A stretch of 38,701 bases of DNA from an uncultured Muribaculaceae bacterium (GTDB lineage Bacteria; Bacteroidota; Bacteroidia; Bacteroidales; Muribaculaceae). Of this stretch, positions 17,883-26,154 are shown in pieces. A program made the position numbers and the translations under genes. Numbering within the stretch: position 1 is the stretch's first letter; every line of letters starts with the position of its first letter. The notes beneath the pieces were generated by a model. The model saw only the letters and a list, made by a program, of their open reading frames with translations. It was not told the origin of the DNA and ran no database searches. The DNA is taken from NCBI GenBank assembly GCA_905207535.1, contig CAJLLX010000007.1, positions 1 through 38,701 of the forward strand, written 5' to 3'.

Positions 17883-17996
17883 GAGTGATGGGATAAATGA
17901 ATGAATGGATATGAAGCCATCCCGCGGCATAAAAGCCGGCGGGATGAACTTCTTAGCTAAAATAGTGTGTATGAATCGGTTGTTTGATGCCTGACA

Positions 17997-19349
17997 TTAT
18001 TTGTGAACGGGGCGCACCTGCACACCCATGCCGCGATAGATGTCGTACATCTTGTGGGTGCCCTCTTCGGCGTTGAAACGCAGACCCTGAGCGTAGTCGT
18101 CCTTGGGAGATCCGTTGGCCCATGTGTCGGTGCATGCATCGCCGGTCATGTAGTAACCGCTCTTGATGTAGCCTGTAGGCTCGCCGCGATAGTTCATGCT
18201 CTCATAGGCGGGGAGAGTGATGTAGTTGCCGTTGGGGCCGGTGACAATCACGCTGGTGCCCGAGCGGGTCCAGGTGCACTTCTCGATGAGTTCCTTCACC
18301 TCGGCGGCAGTGGGGAGGCGCCAGTCTTCGCCCCAGCAGCGGGTGGCGCAGTCGTACTCGGTGCCGCAGATGCTCTCGCCGAGATCGGCTACGGTGTCGG
18401 AAATCGGGTCGTAGAATTTGTAGTTGAAGCGATGAGTGTAGTATTTCTGAGCGAGCTCACCCCAGCAGTAGTAGCTGCCCTTGCCTGTGGGAGATGTGGA
18501 GCCGAGGTTGCAGGGAGCCCATTTCACACTGAGGCCGAGGTCGATAGCCTGCGAGGGAGCGTCGAAGTGGTCGACAGCCTCAGGCACGGGACCGTAGACG
18601 GCGCGTACGGAGAAGCCTACTTCGGGATAGTCGTAGCCATCGGCCGAGCGGTAGGTGGCGTCCATATTGGCGCGGTAGTTGCGGCACTCTACATAGGGAG
18701 CGTCGTCGTATTCGCTGGAGGTCCAGTAGAAGCATCCGATCTGGTCGTGGGTGTGCTCGGCGTCAACCATGTTGCCGGCAGCGGGGAAGAAGACGCTGTT
18801 GCCGGTGATGCGGGAAGTAGCCATGGTGCCGGCCACGCCGTCGATAGCGGTCCAGGTCCAGTCGCAGTTGCTGATCAGCTCGGTCCACTCCTCGCGGGTA
18901 GGCATACGCCACTGGTCGCCCCATTTCACGTGGGCCACGTCGTAGTTGGTGCCGGTCATGGTAGCGCCGAGTTTGTAGTAGCGCTCCCACTGCTCGTAGA
19001 GCACTTCGTCGTCGTTCCAGTCGGGATCCTGCCAGAGGTAGTTGTCGATGGTGTATTCGGTCTTGGGCTCGATTTCGCCGTAGGCGTAGAAATTGCCGTA
19101 GTCGGATGGCTTGGTGCCGCCGATGTTCCATGCGGCCCATTTCACGGAGAGGCCCATGTCGACCATCTTCTCACTGCCGGGAGTGGGAGGAGTGGGCGTG
19201 TCGCTGTCCTCGAAGGTGATTTTAGCCACGTCGGAGACGGCGATAGTGGTGGAAGTGCCGTCGGCATGGTGTATGCGCATTGTTTTCTCCTTGGCGCTCA
19301 TGGAGCACACTGCGAGAGAGAGAGCTGCGAGAGTAAAAAATTTATTCAT
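17997..19349 (-). CDS. FISUMP-type surface protein, two repeats
   Basis: 450 aa with signal peptide (1-18, 'CSMSA'). A short beta segment ('MRIHHADGTSTTIAVSDVAKITF') that recurs on Bacteroidales secreted proteins comes next. Then two copies of a domain of about 190 aa begin at about residue 62 ('VDMGLSVKWAAWNIGG') and 268 ('IDLGLSVKWAPCNLGS'). Each ends with the 'WRMPTREEWTELI' / 'WRLPTAAEVKELI' and 'YWTSSEYD' / 'YYMTGDACTD' parts that mark the Fibrobacter succinogenes major paralogous (FISUMP) type domain. The function of these domains is unknown; a surface location is likely. The gene lies 37 bp after the 154-aa protein gene and 114 bp before the adhesin-like gene. Confidence 0.8.
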   Translation of the reverse strand: MNKFFTLAALSLAVCSMSAKEKTMRIHHADGTSTTIAVSDVAKITFEDSDTPTPPTPGSEKMVDMGLSVKWAAWNIGGTKPSDYGNFYAYGEIEPKTEYTIDNYLWQDPDWNDDEVLYEQWERYYKLGATMTGTNYDVAHVKWGDQWRMPTREEWTELISNCDWTWTAIDGVAGTMATSRITGNSVFFPAAGNMVDAEHTHDQIGCFYWTSSEYDDAPYVECRNYRANMDATYRSADGYDYPEVGFSVRAVYGPVPEAVDHFDAPSQAIDLGLSVKWAPCNLGSTSPTGKGSYYCWGELAQKYYTHRFNYKFYDPISDTVADLGESICGTEYDCATRCWGEDWRLPTAAEVKELIEKCTWTRSGTSVIVTGPNGNYITLPAYESMNYRGEPTGYIKSGYYMTGDACTDTWANGSPKDDYAQGLRFNAEEGTHKMYDIYRGMGVQVRPVHK

Positions 19350-19386
19350 ATTGAAAAAGTGATGTCGGATGGATGAAAGATGTGAA

Positions 19387-19851
19387 TTAAAGAGCCACTT
19401 TGGCGGCGAATGTGCCTATTTTCACGATGTAGACGCCTGTTCCCTGCACGTTGCGGCTGAGGGTCAGCTCGGCGCCGTCGGCCGAAAGGATGGGCTGCAC
19501 GGGACGTCCGTCGGCGGTGAAGACTGCGGCGGGTGTGCCGGGCGCGAATCCGCTGAAGGTTACACTCCCTGACTCGGAGCGGCATACGATGCCCGAGACT
19601 TCGGTAGCGTCGTCGATGCCGGAAACAGTGCCCAGCGAGATCTCGCGGATGTCGTCGAGATCGAACAGCACGGGATCGGCCGTCTGTGTGGTCTTCACCT
19701 GCAGCTTTCCGGCAAGGAAGGTCACCTCTGGCTCATGGTCGAAGAGGAAGGTGACCGGATCGCCCGTGGCGGGTGTCACCGTGAGGCCTTCGAGAGCGCT
19801 TGCCGTGATGCCGCATGCCAGAAGTAGGGCGGTTAGCAAATGTTTTCTCAT
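19387..19851 (-). CDS. Small secreted protein with C-terminal tail
   Basis: I choose the ATG at 19851 (154 aa) because it starts a clear signal peptide (MRKHLLTALLLACGITASA); the open frame upstream to 19962 has no such feature and contains the likely promoter. The mature protein has the 'KLQVKTTQTADPVLFDLDDIREISLG' type segment also seen near the start of the FISUMP protein. It ends with a tail 'FTADGRPVQP...LSRNVQGTGVYIVKIGTFAAKVAL' resembling the type-A sorting-like tails of the other secreted proteins here. First gene of the likely operon with the FISUMP and adhesin-like genes. No catalytic motif; function unknown. Confidence 0.72.
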   Translation of the reverse strand: MRKHLLTALLLACGITASALEGLTVTPATGDPVTFLFDHEPEVTFLAGKLQVKTTQTADPVLFDLDDIREISLGTVSGIDDATEVSGIVCRSESGSVTFSGFAPGTPAAVFTADGRPVQPILSADGAELTLSRNVQGTGVYIVKIGTFAAKVAL

Positions 19852-19931
19852 ATCTGATTTTTTTGAAATTAATGTCGTTTTCTTGCGCCTGTTGGCTGAT
19901 GTAGTGCAAGGCGGACAGGCGTTATCACTGA

Positions 19932-19963
19932 CAAAAGTACAAAGTAACGCTGAATAATGCAAG
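19932..19963 (-). promoter_or_regulatory. Promoter of secreted-protein cluster
   Basis: On the minus strand: CTTG (19963-19960, one mismatch to TTTG), a 20-bp spacer, then TACTTTTG (19939-19932). Leader about 75 nt. This supports the start at 19851 rather than 19962. Confidence 0.6.
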
Positions 19964-20069
19964 CATACCGGTTAAAAAATCTGAATATGTCACAAAAAAT
20001 GGCATTTTGTGCTACAAGATGGCTGCTTGGCGTGGCAAAATGCCAGCGGTGGTTGTAAAAGAAATGGAA

Positions 20070-20109
20070 AAAAGTCAGCGCAATGCCGACCTCCATCGGC
20101 ATTGCGCTG
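20070..20109 (-). terminator. Terminator of DUF4831 gene
   Basis: Perfect 14-bp stem CAGCGCAATGCCGA (20076-20089) with TCGGCATTGCGCTG (20096-20109), followed on the minus strand by a short gap and TTTTTT. Confidence 0.8.
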
Positions 20110-20142
20110 CAAAAATTGTATCTTTAATATTGCGTCAGGAAA

Positions 20143-21234
20143 TTACTGAGCGGGCCCTTGCTTGGCTATGGCGCCCGTGACGGGGTTGAAGATTACGAAA
20201 ATGGGAGCCTTGCGGTCGGTGAACGAGTTGGGAGCCAGGCCGTAGACCACGCCAAACTGTGCCATCTCCTCCTCGCGCTCGGCGAGCACCTCGCCGCCAC
20301 AGGTGACGGTGACCAGCGCCTCGCCGGGGATGCAGTAGGGCACACCGTTTTTGGGCATCGTGAGGCGTTCGCCCTTGTCGTTGACTGGCAGTTCGCCGCG
20401 CTGAGTCACCTGAAGGTCAAGGTAGACGGGTTCGCCGGAGAGGTCGCCGGCATCGACGATGCCGCTCAGGGGCGAGATGCGTGCGAGCACCATGTGGTCG
20501 ATGTCATCGTCGGGTGTCACCTGGAAGGTGGCCACATCGGTGGAGACGGCTGTGGTGCCGACAAACATGGCCATGAGTGCTTCTTCCTGTGCCTCGAGAT
20601 TGTCGAGCATGAGCTGGAGCGACTTGCCGTCGGGGGGCGTCTGCTCGGCCTGTCCGGCGATGAGCTCGCTGCGTGTCTGGCGGATGTCGTAGAGGGCGGT
20701 GGCGGCCAGCTCGGCGCGCTTGGCGGTGGACTGGCTCTGCATCATCTCCTCGCTGATGACCTGACGGGCAGCGGAGGTCTGGAGCGGAGTGGGAGGAGCG
20801 GGTACGCTCTCGGGGAGCTTGGGAGCCTCCACCTCAAGGGTCTGCTCGGTGTTGATGGCCAGGGGCACATTGTTGTCGGCAATCAGCACATAGGGCGAAG
20901 TGCCTGATTTAAACTGGATGGCGTAGCGCTCATCCGTGTTGGCGATGCCCCGGGTGGTGATGGTGGCGCTCTTGAGCCTTACGGTGCGGCTCTCCTTGGT
21001 GATGGGATTGGATATGTTGAGATATTTCTTGGCATATTTGTAGAACTCTCCCGGCTCCTTGACCGTGATCTCGGCTTCGAGAGTGACGGCGAGCTTAGTG
21101 GTGGGGAGGGAGTAGACCAGAGCATAGTCGTTGGCCTTTGTGGCGGCGAAGCGCTGGGCGGTCTGCGCCGTGAGGGCGGGTGCCATCGCCGATGCCCCGA
21201 GGGCAAGTGCCATTATGCGGTGTGATACTTTCAT
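20143..21234 (-). CDS. DUF4831 family protein
   Basis: 363 aa with signal peptide (to about residue 23, 'ALTAQ'). The body matches DUF4831, a family found in Bacteroidota: 'YALVYSLPTTKLAVTLEAEITVKEPGEFYKYAKKYL', 'SATITTRGIANTDERYAIQFK', 'AATALYDIRQTRSELIAGQAEQTPPDGKSLQLMLDNLEAQE' and a GVVYGLAPN-type end. The biochemical role is not known; the signal peptide suggests a periplasmic or surface location. It lies 61 bp downstream of the nnr stop on the same strand, so co-transcription is possible, although the two functions have no obvious link. Confidence 0.85.
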   Translation of the reverse strand: MKVSHRIMALALGASAMAPALTAQTAQRFAATKANDYALVYSLPTTKLAVTLEAEITVKEPGEFYKYAKKYLNISNPITKESRTVRLKSATITTRGIANTDERYAIQFKSGTSPYVLIADNNVPLAINTEQTLEVEAPKLPESVPAPPTPLQTSAARQVISEEMMQSQSTAKRAELAATALYDIRQTRSELIAGQAEQTPPDGKSLQLMLDNLEAQEEALMAMFVGTTAVSTDVATFQVTPDDDIDHMVLARISPLSGIVDAGDLSGEPVYLDLQVTQRGELPVNDKGERLTMPKNGVPYCIPGEALVTVTCGGEVLAEREEEMAQFGVVYGLAPNSFTDRKAPIFVIFNPVTGAIAKQGPAQ

Positions 21235-21295
21235 TTTTCTTTATGGTATATGAATAAAAGTGTACGTAGATGTAACGGAGGTGGGGGGGGGCGGA

Positions 21296-22813
21296 TCAGT
21301 TCATGATCTGCTTGATGGCGCGGCCCACATTGTCGGCGATGTCGCCGGCGATGACGCCGTACTCGCCATGGTCGGCAGCGGCCAGGTCGCCGGCCACTCC
21401 ATGCACGTAGACGGCGATGATCGAGGCCAGTTCGGCCGGGAATCCCTGCGCGAGCATCGAGAGGATGATGCCGGTGAGCACATCTCCGCTACCGGCAGTG
21501 GCCATGGCCGGGGTGCCCGACGAATTGAAGTAGACCTTGCCGTCGGGGCGCACGATGGCGGTGTAGTGGCCTTTGAGCACGATGAAAATCTGATAGTAGC
21601 GGGCCTTCTCGATGGCGGTGCGCAGGCGTGCCTCGCCGCTCGACTGTGGGCCGAAGAGGCGGTCGAACTCGGCGTTGTGGGGCGTGAGGATAGAGAGGAT
21701 GGGTATGGTGTTGAGCATCTGGGGCTTGATGGCGATGCAATTGAGCGCGTCGGCGTCGAGCACCACAGGCTGATTGATAGATGCGAGGAAATTTTCGAGC
21801 GCCTTGACGGTGAGCTCGTTGGTGCCGATGCCCGGGCCGATGCCGATGGCATTGAACGAGCGGTCGGGGTGTATGTCGACGATGTGGAGTTCGCCGCGGT
21901 TGTGGAGGTAAAGCGCCTCGGGGACAGCCGTCTGCAGTATTTCGTAGGTACACTTGGGCGAGCACACGGTGAGCTTGCCCACTCCGCTGCGCAGGGCTCC
22001 GCGCGAGGCGAGGATGGCGGCTCCGGCCATGCCGTAGGAGCCGGCATATAGGATGGCCGAGCCGAAATCGGCTTTGGAGCAGAACTCCTTGCGGTGGTGG
22101 AGGCGCATGCGGATGTCGCGCTGCTCCACGAGGCAGAAGCTGGCCGAGGAGGCCATGTGGGGCTCCACCACCAGGCCGATGTCGATCACCTTCCACTCGC
22201 CGATGAGCTCGGCATTGTCGGGGATGAAGAAGCAGAGGCGCGGAAACTGGATGGCCAGGGTGAGTGTGGCGTGGATGGTGTTGCGGTTGACGATGTGCGG
22301 ATTCCAGTCGCCGAACATGCCCGAGGGCAAGTCGATGGCCACCACGGTGGCATTCTCGTCGTTGACATTCTGCACGAGCATCTTGAATCCGCCCTGCAGC
22401 TCTTCGCAGAGGCCCGAGCCGAAGAGGCCGTCGATGACCAGATAGCCCGAATTGAGCTGGGGCATATTGAAGGAGTTGGTGACCTCGAAGAAGGTGACCT
22501 CGGGGTGCTCGTCGAGCAGACGGTCGCGCTGGGCGGCACACTCAGGCGAGAGCTTGTTGCCTCCGATGTTGAAGAGGTAGATTTCGGGTCGGAATCCGCG
22601 GTCGCAGAGCAGGCGCGCCGAGGCGAGTGCGTCGGCGCCGTTGTTGCCGGGTCCGGCAAATATGATTGTGGGCTTGTCGGAGCGCCATCGCGAGCAGATC
22701 TCGTCGGCGACGCCGTCGGCCACACGCTCGATAAGCTCGTCCATAGTGATGCCGTCGCTCTCTATGGTGTGGCGCTCGATAGCCCTGATTTCTTCGTTGG
22801 TGAAAAGTCGCAT
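21296..22813 (-). CDS. nnr: NAD(P)H-hydrate epimerase/dehydratase
   Basis: 505 aa bifunctional repair enzyme. The N-terminal YjeF-N domain (about 1-215) interconverts R- and S-NAD(P)HX. The C-terminal ribokinase-like domain (about 230-500) dehydrates S-NAD(P)HX with ADP (bacterial type). Seen: 'AGPGNNGADALASARLL' (53-69; more usual is NNGGDG, but the Asp is kept at 61), 'AIDLPSGMFGDW', 'LTPHNAEFDRLFG' and the nucleotide-site 'GSGDVLTG' (441-448). Cytosolic. A -7 promoter element lies 24-31 bp upstream of the start. Domain order and length are normal. The NNGADA variant is worth noting but the fold signatures are otherwise complete. Confidence 0.93.
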   Translation of the reverse strand: MRLFTNEEIRAIERHTIESDGITMDELIERVADGVADEICSRWRSDKPTIIFAGPGNNGADALASARLLCDRGFRPEIYLFNIGGNKLSPECAAQRDRLLDEHPEVTFFEVTNSFNMPQLNSGYLVIDGLFGSGLCEELQGGFKMLVQNVNDENATVVAIDLPSGMFGDWNPHIVNRNTIHATLTLAIQFPRLCFFIPDNAELIGEWKVIDIGLVVEPHMASSASFCLVEQRDIRMRLHHRKEFCSKADFGSAILYAGSYGMAGAAILASRGALRSGVGKLTVCSPKCTYEILQTAVPEALYLHNRGELHIVDIHPDRSFNAIGIGPGIGTNELTVKALENFLASINQPVVLDADALNCIAIKPQMLNTIPILSILTPHNAEFDRLFGPQSSGEARLRTAIEKARYYQIFIVLKGHYTAIVRPDGKVYFNSSGTPAMATAGSGDVLTGIILSMLAQGFPAELASIIAVYVHGVAGDLAAADHGEYGVIAGDIADNVGRAIKQIMN

Positions 22814-22836
22814 TGTGAGTCAGTAGTTTCTCTATG

Positions 22837-22844
22837 CAAAATTA
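22837..22844 (-). promoter_or_regulatory. -7 element for nnr
   Basis: Minus strand TAATTTTG, matching TAnnTTTG, 24 bp upstream of the ATG at 22813; no clear TTTG at -33. Confidence 0.5.
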
Positions 22845-23003
22845 GATATTTCCGCTATCGTTTGAAAATTAAATAACCACAAACTTGCTAAAAAAATCAG
22901 TTGCAGCCGCCGGGGGGCGCTGAAGTGGGGTAATCGGGGTGGAATAATAGTTTTCGAAGGATAAAAAATGCAATATGTATGAGTGCGGGACCGAAAAAAT
23001 GTG

Positions 23004-23011
23004 TAATTTTG
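23004..23011 (+). promoter_or_regulatory. -7 element for hpt
   Basis: TAATTTTG lies 57 bp upstream of the chosen hpt ATG at 23068. A promoter here makes the in-frame ATG codons at 22975 and 22999-23005 untenable as starts. Confidence 0.55.
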
Positions 23012-23067
23012 CAATCAAAATCGAAAAGCCCTGCTTGCGGGGCGTGATCATGCCACTTTTCCGACCC

Positions 23068-23616
23068 ATGAAAGAAGTCACTTACAACGGGCTGACCTTC
23101 CGCCCGTATATTACGAGAGATAAAATTCAGGCCCGCATCGAAGCTATCGCTGCCGAGATCACCGAGGAGTATCGCGGACGTTGCCCGCTGATCCTGTGCG
23201 TGCTCAACGGCGCTTTCCCCTTCGCCTCCGAGCTTTTTCTCAACATCGACACCGATGCGGAGATAGCCTTCATCAGGCTCAAGAGCTACGAAGGTACCTC
23301 CTCGACCGGCGTGGTGAAAGAGGTGATGGGGCTTACCGAAAGCGTGGAGGGGCGCCCTGTGGTAGTGGTGGAAGATATCGTGGACACCGGCAATACGATC
23401 AAGCGCCTCGTAGACCGTCTGCGCGCCGAGAATCCGGCCGACATCAAGATTGCCACGCTGCTCTTCAAGCCCGAGAGCCTGAGCACCGATGTGAAGCCCG
23501 ACTATGTGGGTTTTGCCATCCCTCCGAAATTTATCATCGGCTTCGGCCTCGATCTCGACGGGAAAGCCCGCAATCTGCAGGATATCTATGTGCTCAAAGA
23601 GCAGGCCGACGACTGA
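23068..23616 (+). CDS. hpt: Hypoxanthine phosphoribosyltransferase
   Basis: Salvages hypoxanthine/guanine with PRPP to IMP/GMP in the cytoplasm. From the ATG at 23068 the protein is 182 aa, the usual size. The PRPP-binding motif VVVVEDIVDTGNT is at residues 98-110, preceded by 'LILCVLNGAFPFASELF' (41-57), the loop that binds pyrophosphate in this family. I chose 23068 because 'MKEVTYNGLTFRPYIT' aligns with the usual N-terminus and because a -7 promoter element lies at 23004-23011; the ATG at 23050 (six more residues) is the alternative. It is followed 153 bp later by adk on the same strand, so purine salvage and nucleotide kinase genes are neighbours. Confidence 0.93.
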   Translation: MKEVTYNGLTFRPYITRDKIQARIEAIAAEITEEYRGRCPLILCVLNGAFPFASELFLNIDTDAEIAFIRLKSYEGTSSTGVVKEVMGLTESVEGRPVVVVEDIVDTGNTIKRLVDRLRAENPADIKIATLLFKPESLSTDVKPDYVGFAIPPKFIIGFGLDLDGKARNLQDIYVLKEQADD

Positions 23617-23769
23617 TCTCTCCAACTACCTATCTCTCCCTCCTGCCTCTCCCTCGGCTGTGGACAGATTTTCCCGGCAATAACCAATAAGGTACAATAT
23701 AATGTCAGCCGCCCATGAGCCCCCGGCGGGGCAGCGGCGGGCAGAACAAAATGTAAGACAGATTCAAAG

Positions 23770-24345
23770 ATGAATATTGTGGTATTCGGTGCCCCCGGTA
23801 GCGGCAAAGGCACTCAGAGTGAAAAACTGATTGAGAAATACGGACTGCACCACATCTCCACGGGAGAGGTGCTCCGCGACCATATCGCGCGTGAGACATC
23901 GATAGGCAAAGTTGCCAAAACCTATATCAGCAAGGGTCAGCTGATACCCGATTCGCTGATGATCAACATCCTGGAGGATATCATCGACAACGAGCCCAAG
24001 GCCATGAACGGGCTGATCCTCGACGGATTTCCCCGCACAGTGCCCCAGGCCCACGCTCTGGAGGAGCTTTTCCGTGGGCGCGGCATGAAGCTCGACCATG
24101 TGATAGGGCTGGAAGTGCCTGAGGATGAGCTGGTAGACCGCATGATAAAGCGCGGCAAGGAGACCGGGCGTGCCGACGACAATATCGACACCATCAAAAA
24201 CCGCTTGAAGGTTTACCACGAGTCGACCACCCCTCTGCGCGACTACTATATGGAGAAGGGCAAATATCGCGCCATCAAGGGCACGGGCACAGTCGACGGC
24301 ATTTTTGCCGCCATCAGCGCTGCCCTCGAAGGGACCGGAAAGTAA
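23770..24345 (+). CDS. adk: Adenylate kinase
   Basis: Catalyses ATP + AMP = 2 ADP. 191 aa, the short form without the large zinc/LID insertion. P-loop GAPGSGKGT at 7-15; AMP-site 'HHISTGEVLRDHI' (about 31-43); 'DGFPRTVPQA' (about 84-93); short lid then 'RADDNIDTIKNRLKVYHESTTPL'. The frame is complete and starts at the ATG giving MNIVVFGAPG. It is downstream of hpt and ends in an exceptionally strong terminator. It also marks the last backbone gene before the AT-rich accessory island. Confidence 0.97.
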   Translation: MNIVVFGAPGSGKGTQSEKLIEKYGLHHISTGEVLRDHIARETSIGKVAKTYISKGQLIPDSLMINILEDIIDNEPKAMNGLILDGFPRTVPQAHALEELFRGRGMKLDHVIGLEVPEDELVDRMIKRGKETGRADDNIDTIKNRLKVYHESTTPLRDYYMEKGKYRAIKGTGTVDGIFAAISAALEGTGK

Positions 24346-24370
24346 CCCCGCCGCAGGATAAAACCGATTT

Positions 24371-24424
24371 AATCCGTCCCTGATGCCATCGCAAACGCGC
24401 GTTGGCATCAGGGACGGATTTTTA
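24371..24424 (+). terminator. Strong terminator of adk
   Basis: Perfect 18-bp stem: arms at 24371-24388 and 24403-24420 (AATCCGTCCCTGATGCCA and its complement), 14-base loop, then TTTTTA. It is 25 bp past the adk stop codon. Confidence 0.92.
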
Positions 24425-24700
24425 TATGTCCGTTTTGGGGATGGCGGAAGATATGCATGCCGGATTGTAATATGGGTGAAAAAATGAGAGGGGTAGGGGG
24501 ATAGGGGCGCAGGGAGGGATGGCGTGAGGGGAAGGAAAGTAGCTCGGATGTAAACGGTGTGTCAAAATGGCTACAAAAATATTTGGAATAGGGTGGCGGT
24601 GTCAGTAATTTAGCGGTGCGACACCTTCTCGAAATTAGAATCCCCGGCTGAAGGACATTTGCGGATCTCCCAGCCGTCCGAACCCATGAAAACGTGCCCT

Positions 24701-24904
24701 CTTCTCGTCGTATCAGAAGAGAATTGACCTTAAATATGCTCCTTGGCGTTGCAGCACAGGAGTGTTTACCATAAATGAACTTCTTCTCGTCGTATCGGAG
24801 GAGATTTACCTTAAAAAAGTACCCTATTCCCGTCGCCGGGAGTAAATCTGAGCGTAGTAAAGCCACCGTTGCGGCGGAGGGTGTTTACTTCTTTTTGGTA
24901 AACA
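24701..24904. repeat. Direct repeat pair and hairpin in gene-free gap
   Basis: The 540-bp stretch 24425-24964 has no credible gene. It holds two copies of a unit of about 34 bp starting CTTCTCGTCGTATC and ending ACCTTAAA (24701-24734 and 24783-24815; period 82 bp). GTGTTTACC at 24772-24780 and a hairpin TGTTTAC/GTAAACA (24882-24888, 24898-24904) also occur. Possibly the decayed edge of a mobile element or a regulatory relic; not identified. Confidence 0.6.
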
Positions 24905-24964
24905 TTAGTTATGAAAACCGGTCGGGTAAGCTTTGCCGGTGAATTAACTATTAAAGAACACTAC

Positions 24965-26039
24965 TGTCCACTAAAAATGGACGGGGTTAAAAATTAAATA
25001 AATTCGGTTCACTTGAATCGCGGAGAACATTGCCATTTTTGAAATTCGATTTGTCGAACAGATCACGAAGGTGCGTTTTGTCAGTCAGCGAGATTCCGAG
25101 AATCTGAAGTACCTCGTATATGCTGCGCTCCAGTTTCATGTCATGCTGCACTATTGCCACAAGGCAGTAAGTGATTATGGCACAATAAATTTGGATGCGT
25201 ACTGCATTCTCTGATGTACCCCAAAAACTTCTTGATTCGGAGATGCTGCTTGATCCATTTGAAGAACAGTTCCACACTCCAGCGGTTGCGATATAACTCC
25301 GAGATTGTCTGGGCAGACGCCGTTAGATTGTTGGTCAGAAAGATGTATCTGGTCCCGTCTTCAGGGTCGGTACAGACCCCTTTCCGGAGCTTTTCGGGAT
25401 AATCCTTTGCGCTTTTATAAACCGTGAAGTGGCCGGTGGCATCGGAAATGACGTTCTCCGGAAGTCTCCTTTTCCAAGTCCTGGGCTTAAACTTGACATT
25501 GTTTTTTGCCCTGACAACGAAGAAGGCATCAATTCGGTTTATGGTATACAGATTGCCGAAATCGTTGTAGCCGCGGTCGAAGATGTAATGCGCTCCGGGT
25601 TCGTAAGGGATCTCAGGCATCGCCTTTGAATCGTGAATCTTTGCCGGGGTAATATGCACAAAAGCAGGGACTTGCGCTTCCACATCATATAGGGTGTGCA
25701 TCTTGATGCCGCCTTTATGCTTGCGGAATTTCGCCCATTCGAACACCGAAAGACACAGGTCAATTGTTGTCGAGTCAAAGGCATAGACATGACCGTCAAG
25801 TTCAAAGATTTTGTTGATTCGGCGCCGTCTTGCCTCCGCAATCATATACGTGGCGAACTCCTCGAAGATGCGGTAGTCGCGCTGCTCGTTAGCTTTGCTA
25901 AGATTGCTCCGCGTTACGGATTTGCCGATGCAGAGGTGGTAAAGTTTACTGGCATGAGCTTCCATCGCAACGATGAGATCCCGCAGGCTTTCTCGATTGG
26001 ACAGTTGCCCAAACATAATTGTAAGTAATTTAGTGGACA
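24965..26039 (-). mobile_element. Decayed IS4-type insertion sequence
   Basis: Ends are defined by an 11-bp perfect inverted repeat TGTCCACTAAA (24965-24975) and its complement (26029-26039). The element is about 1075 bp, short for this group, because the right terminal repeat runs directly into codons for the middle of the transposase. This implies an internal deletion of the transposase N-terminal region. No clear target duplication is visible at the flanks. Confidence 0.75.
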
Positions 26040-26040
26040 C
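24987..26040 (-). pseudogene. IS4-type transposase, truncated and frameshifted
   Basis: The frame read from 26040 gives 'LLTIMFGQLSNRESLRDL', then the DDE catalytic parts: Asp in 'YAFDSTTIDLCLS' (residue 89), Asp in 'YIFDRGYNDF', and the YREK-type 'YRNRWSVELFFKWIKQHL' with its Glu. After 'RIKKFLG' the frame changes at a GGGG run (about 25213-25220). The true C-terminus continues in the next frame as 'TSENAVRIQIYCAIITYCLVAIVQ' down to 24987. One extra base explains this. Relatives have about 45-50 residues before 'LLTIMFGQL'; here these are missing, and the only start is a GTG inside the terminal repeat. Two independent defects make this a dead copy. Confidence 0.82.
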
Positions 26041-26116
26041 TAATGAGCAAACTTCAAATTTTAATCAGACTTCGTATCGAATCTTTCTACAATTAATCCC
26101 AAAAGGTCTCTATTTT

Positions 26117-26149
26117 TTTGGGGAGGACAATTATTTTTTCGTAATTTTG
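26117..26149 (+). promoter_or_regulatory. Promoter of structured RNA
   Basis: TTTG (26117-26120), a 21-bp spacer, then TAATTTTG (26142-26149): full match to the Bacteroidota consensus. Transcription should start near 26155, at the base of the first hairpin. Confidence 0.82.
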
Positions 26150-26154
26150 CAACT

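Noticed and set aside
22975..23067. Longer N-terminus for hpt
   Set aside because: A -7 promoter element lies inside it (23004-23011) and the family N-terminus aligns from 23068.
24408..24866. 152-codon minus-strand frame in the gap after adk
   Set aside because: It runs into the adk terminator, spans the two direct repeats and has an improbable composition without a plausible start context.
25205..25230. Programmed frameshift for the IS4 transposase
   Set aside because: The required shift is +1 at a G run, IS4-type transposases are made from one frame, and the copy also lacks its N-terminus.
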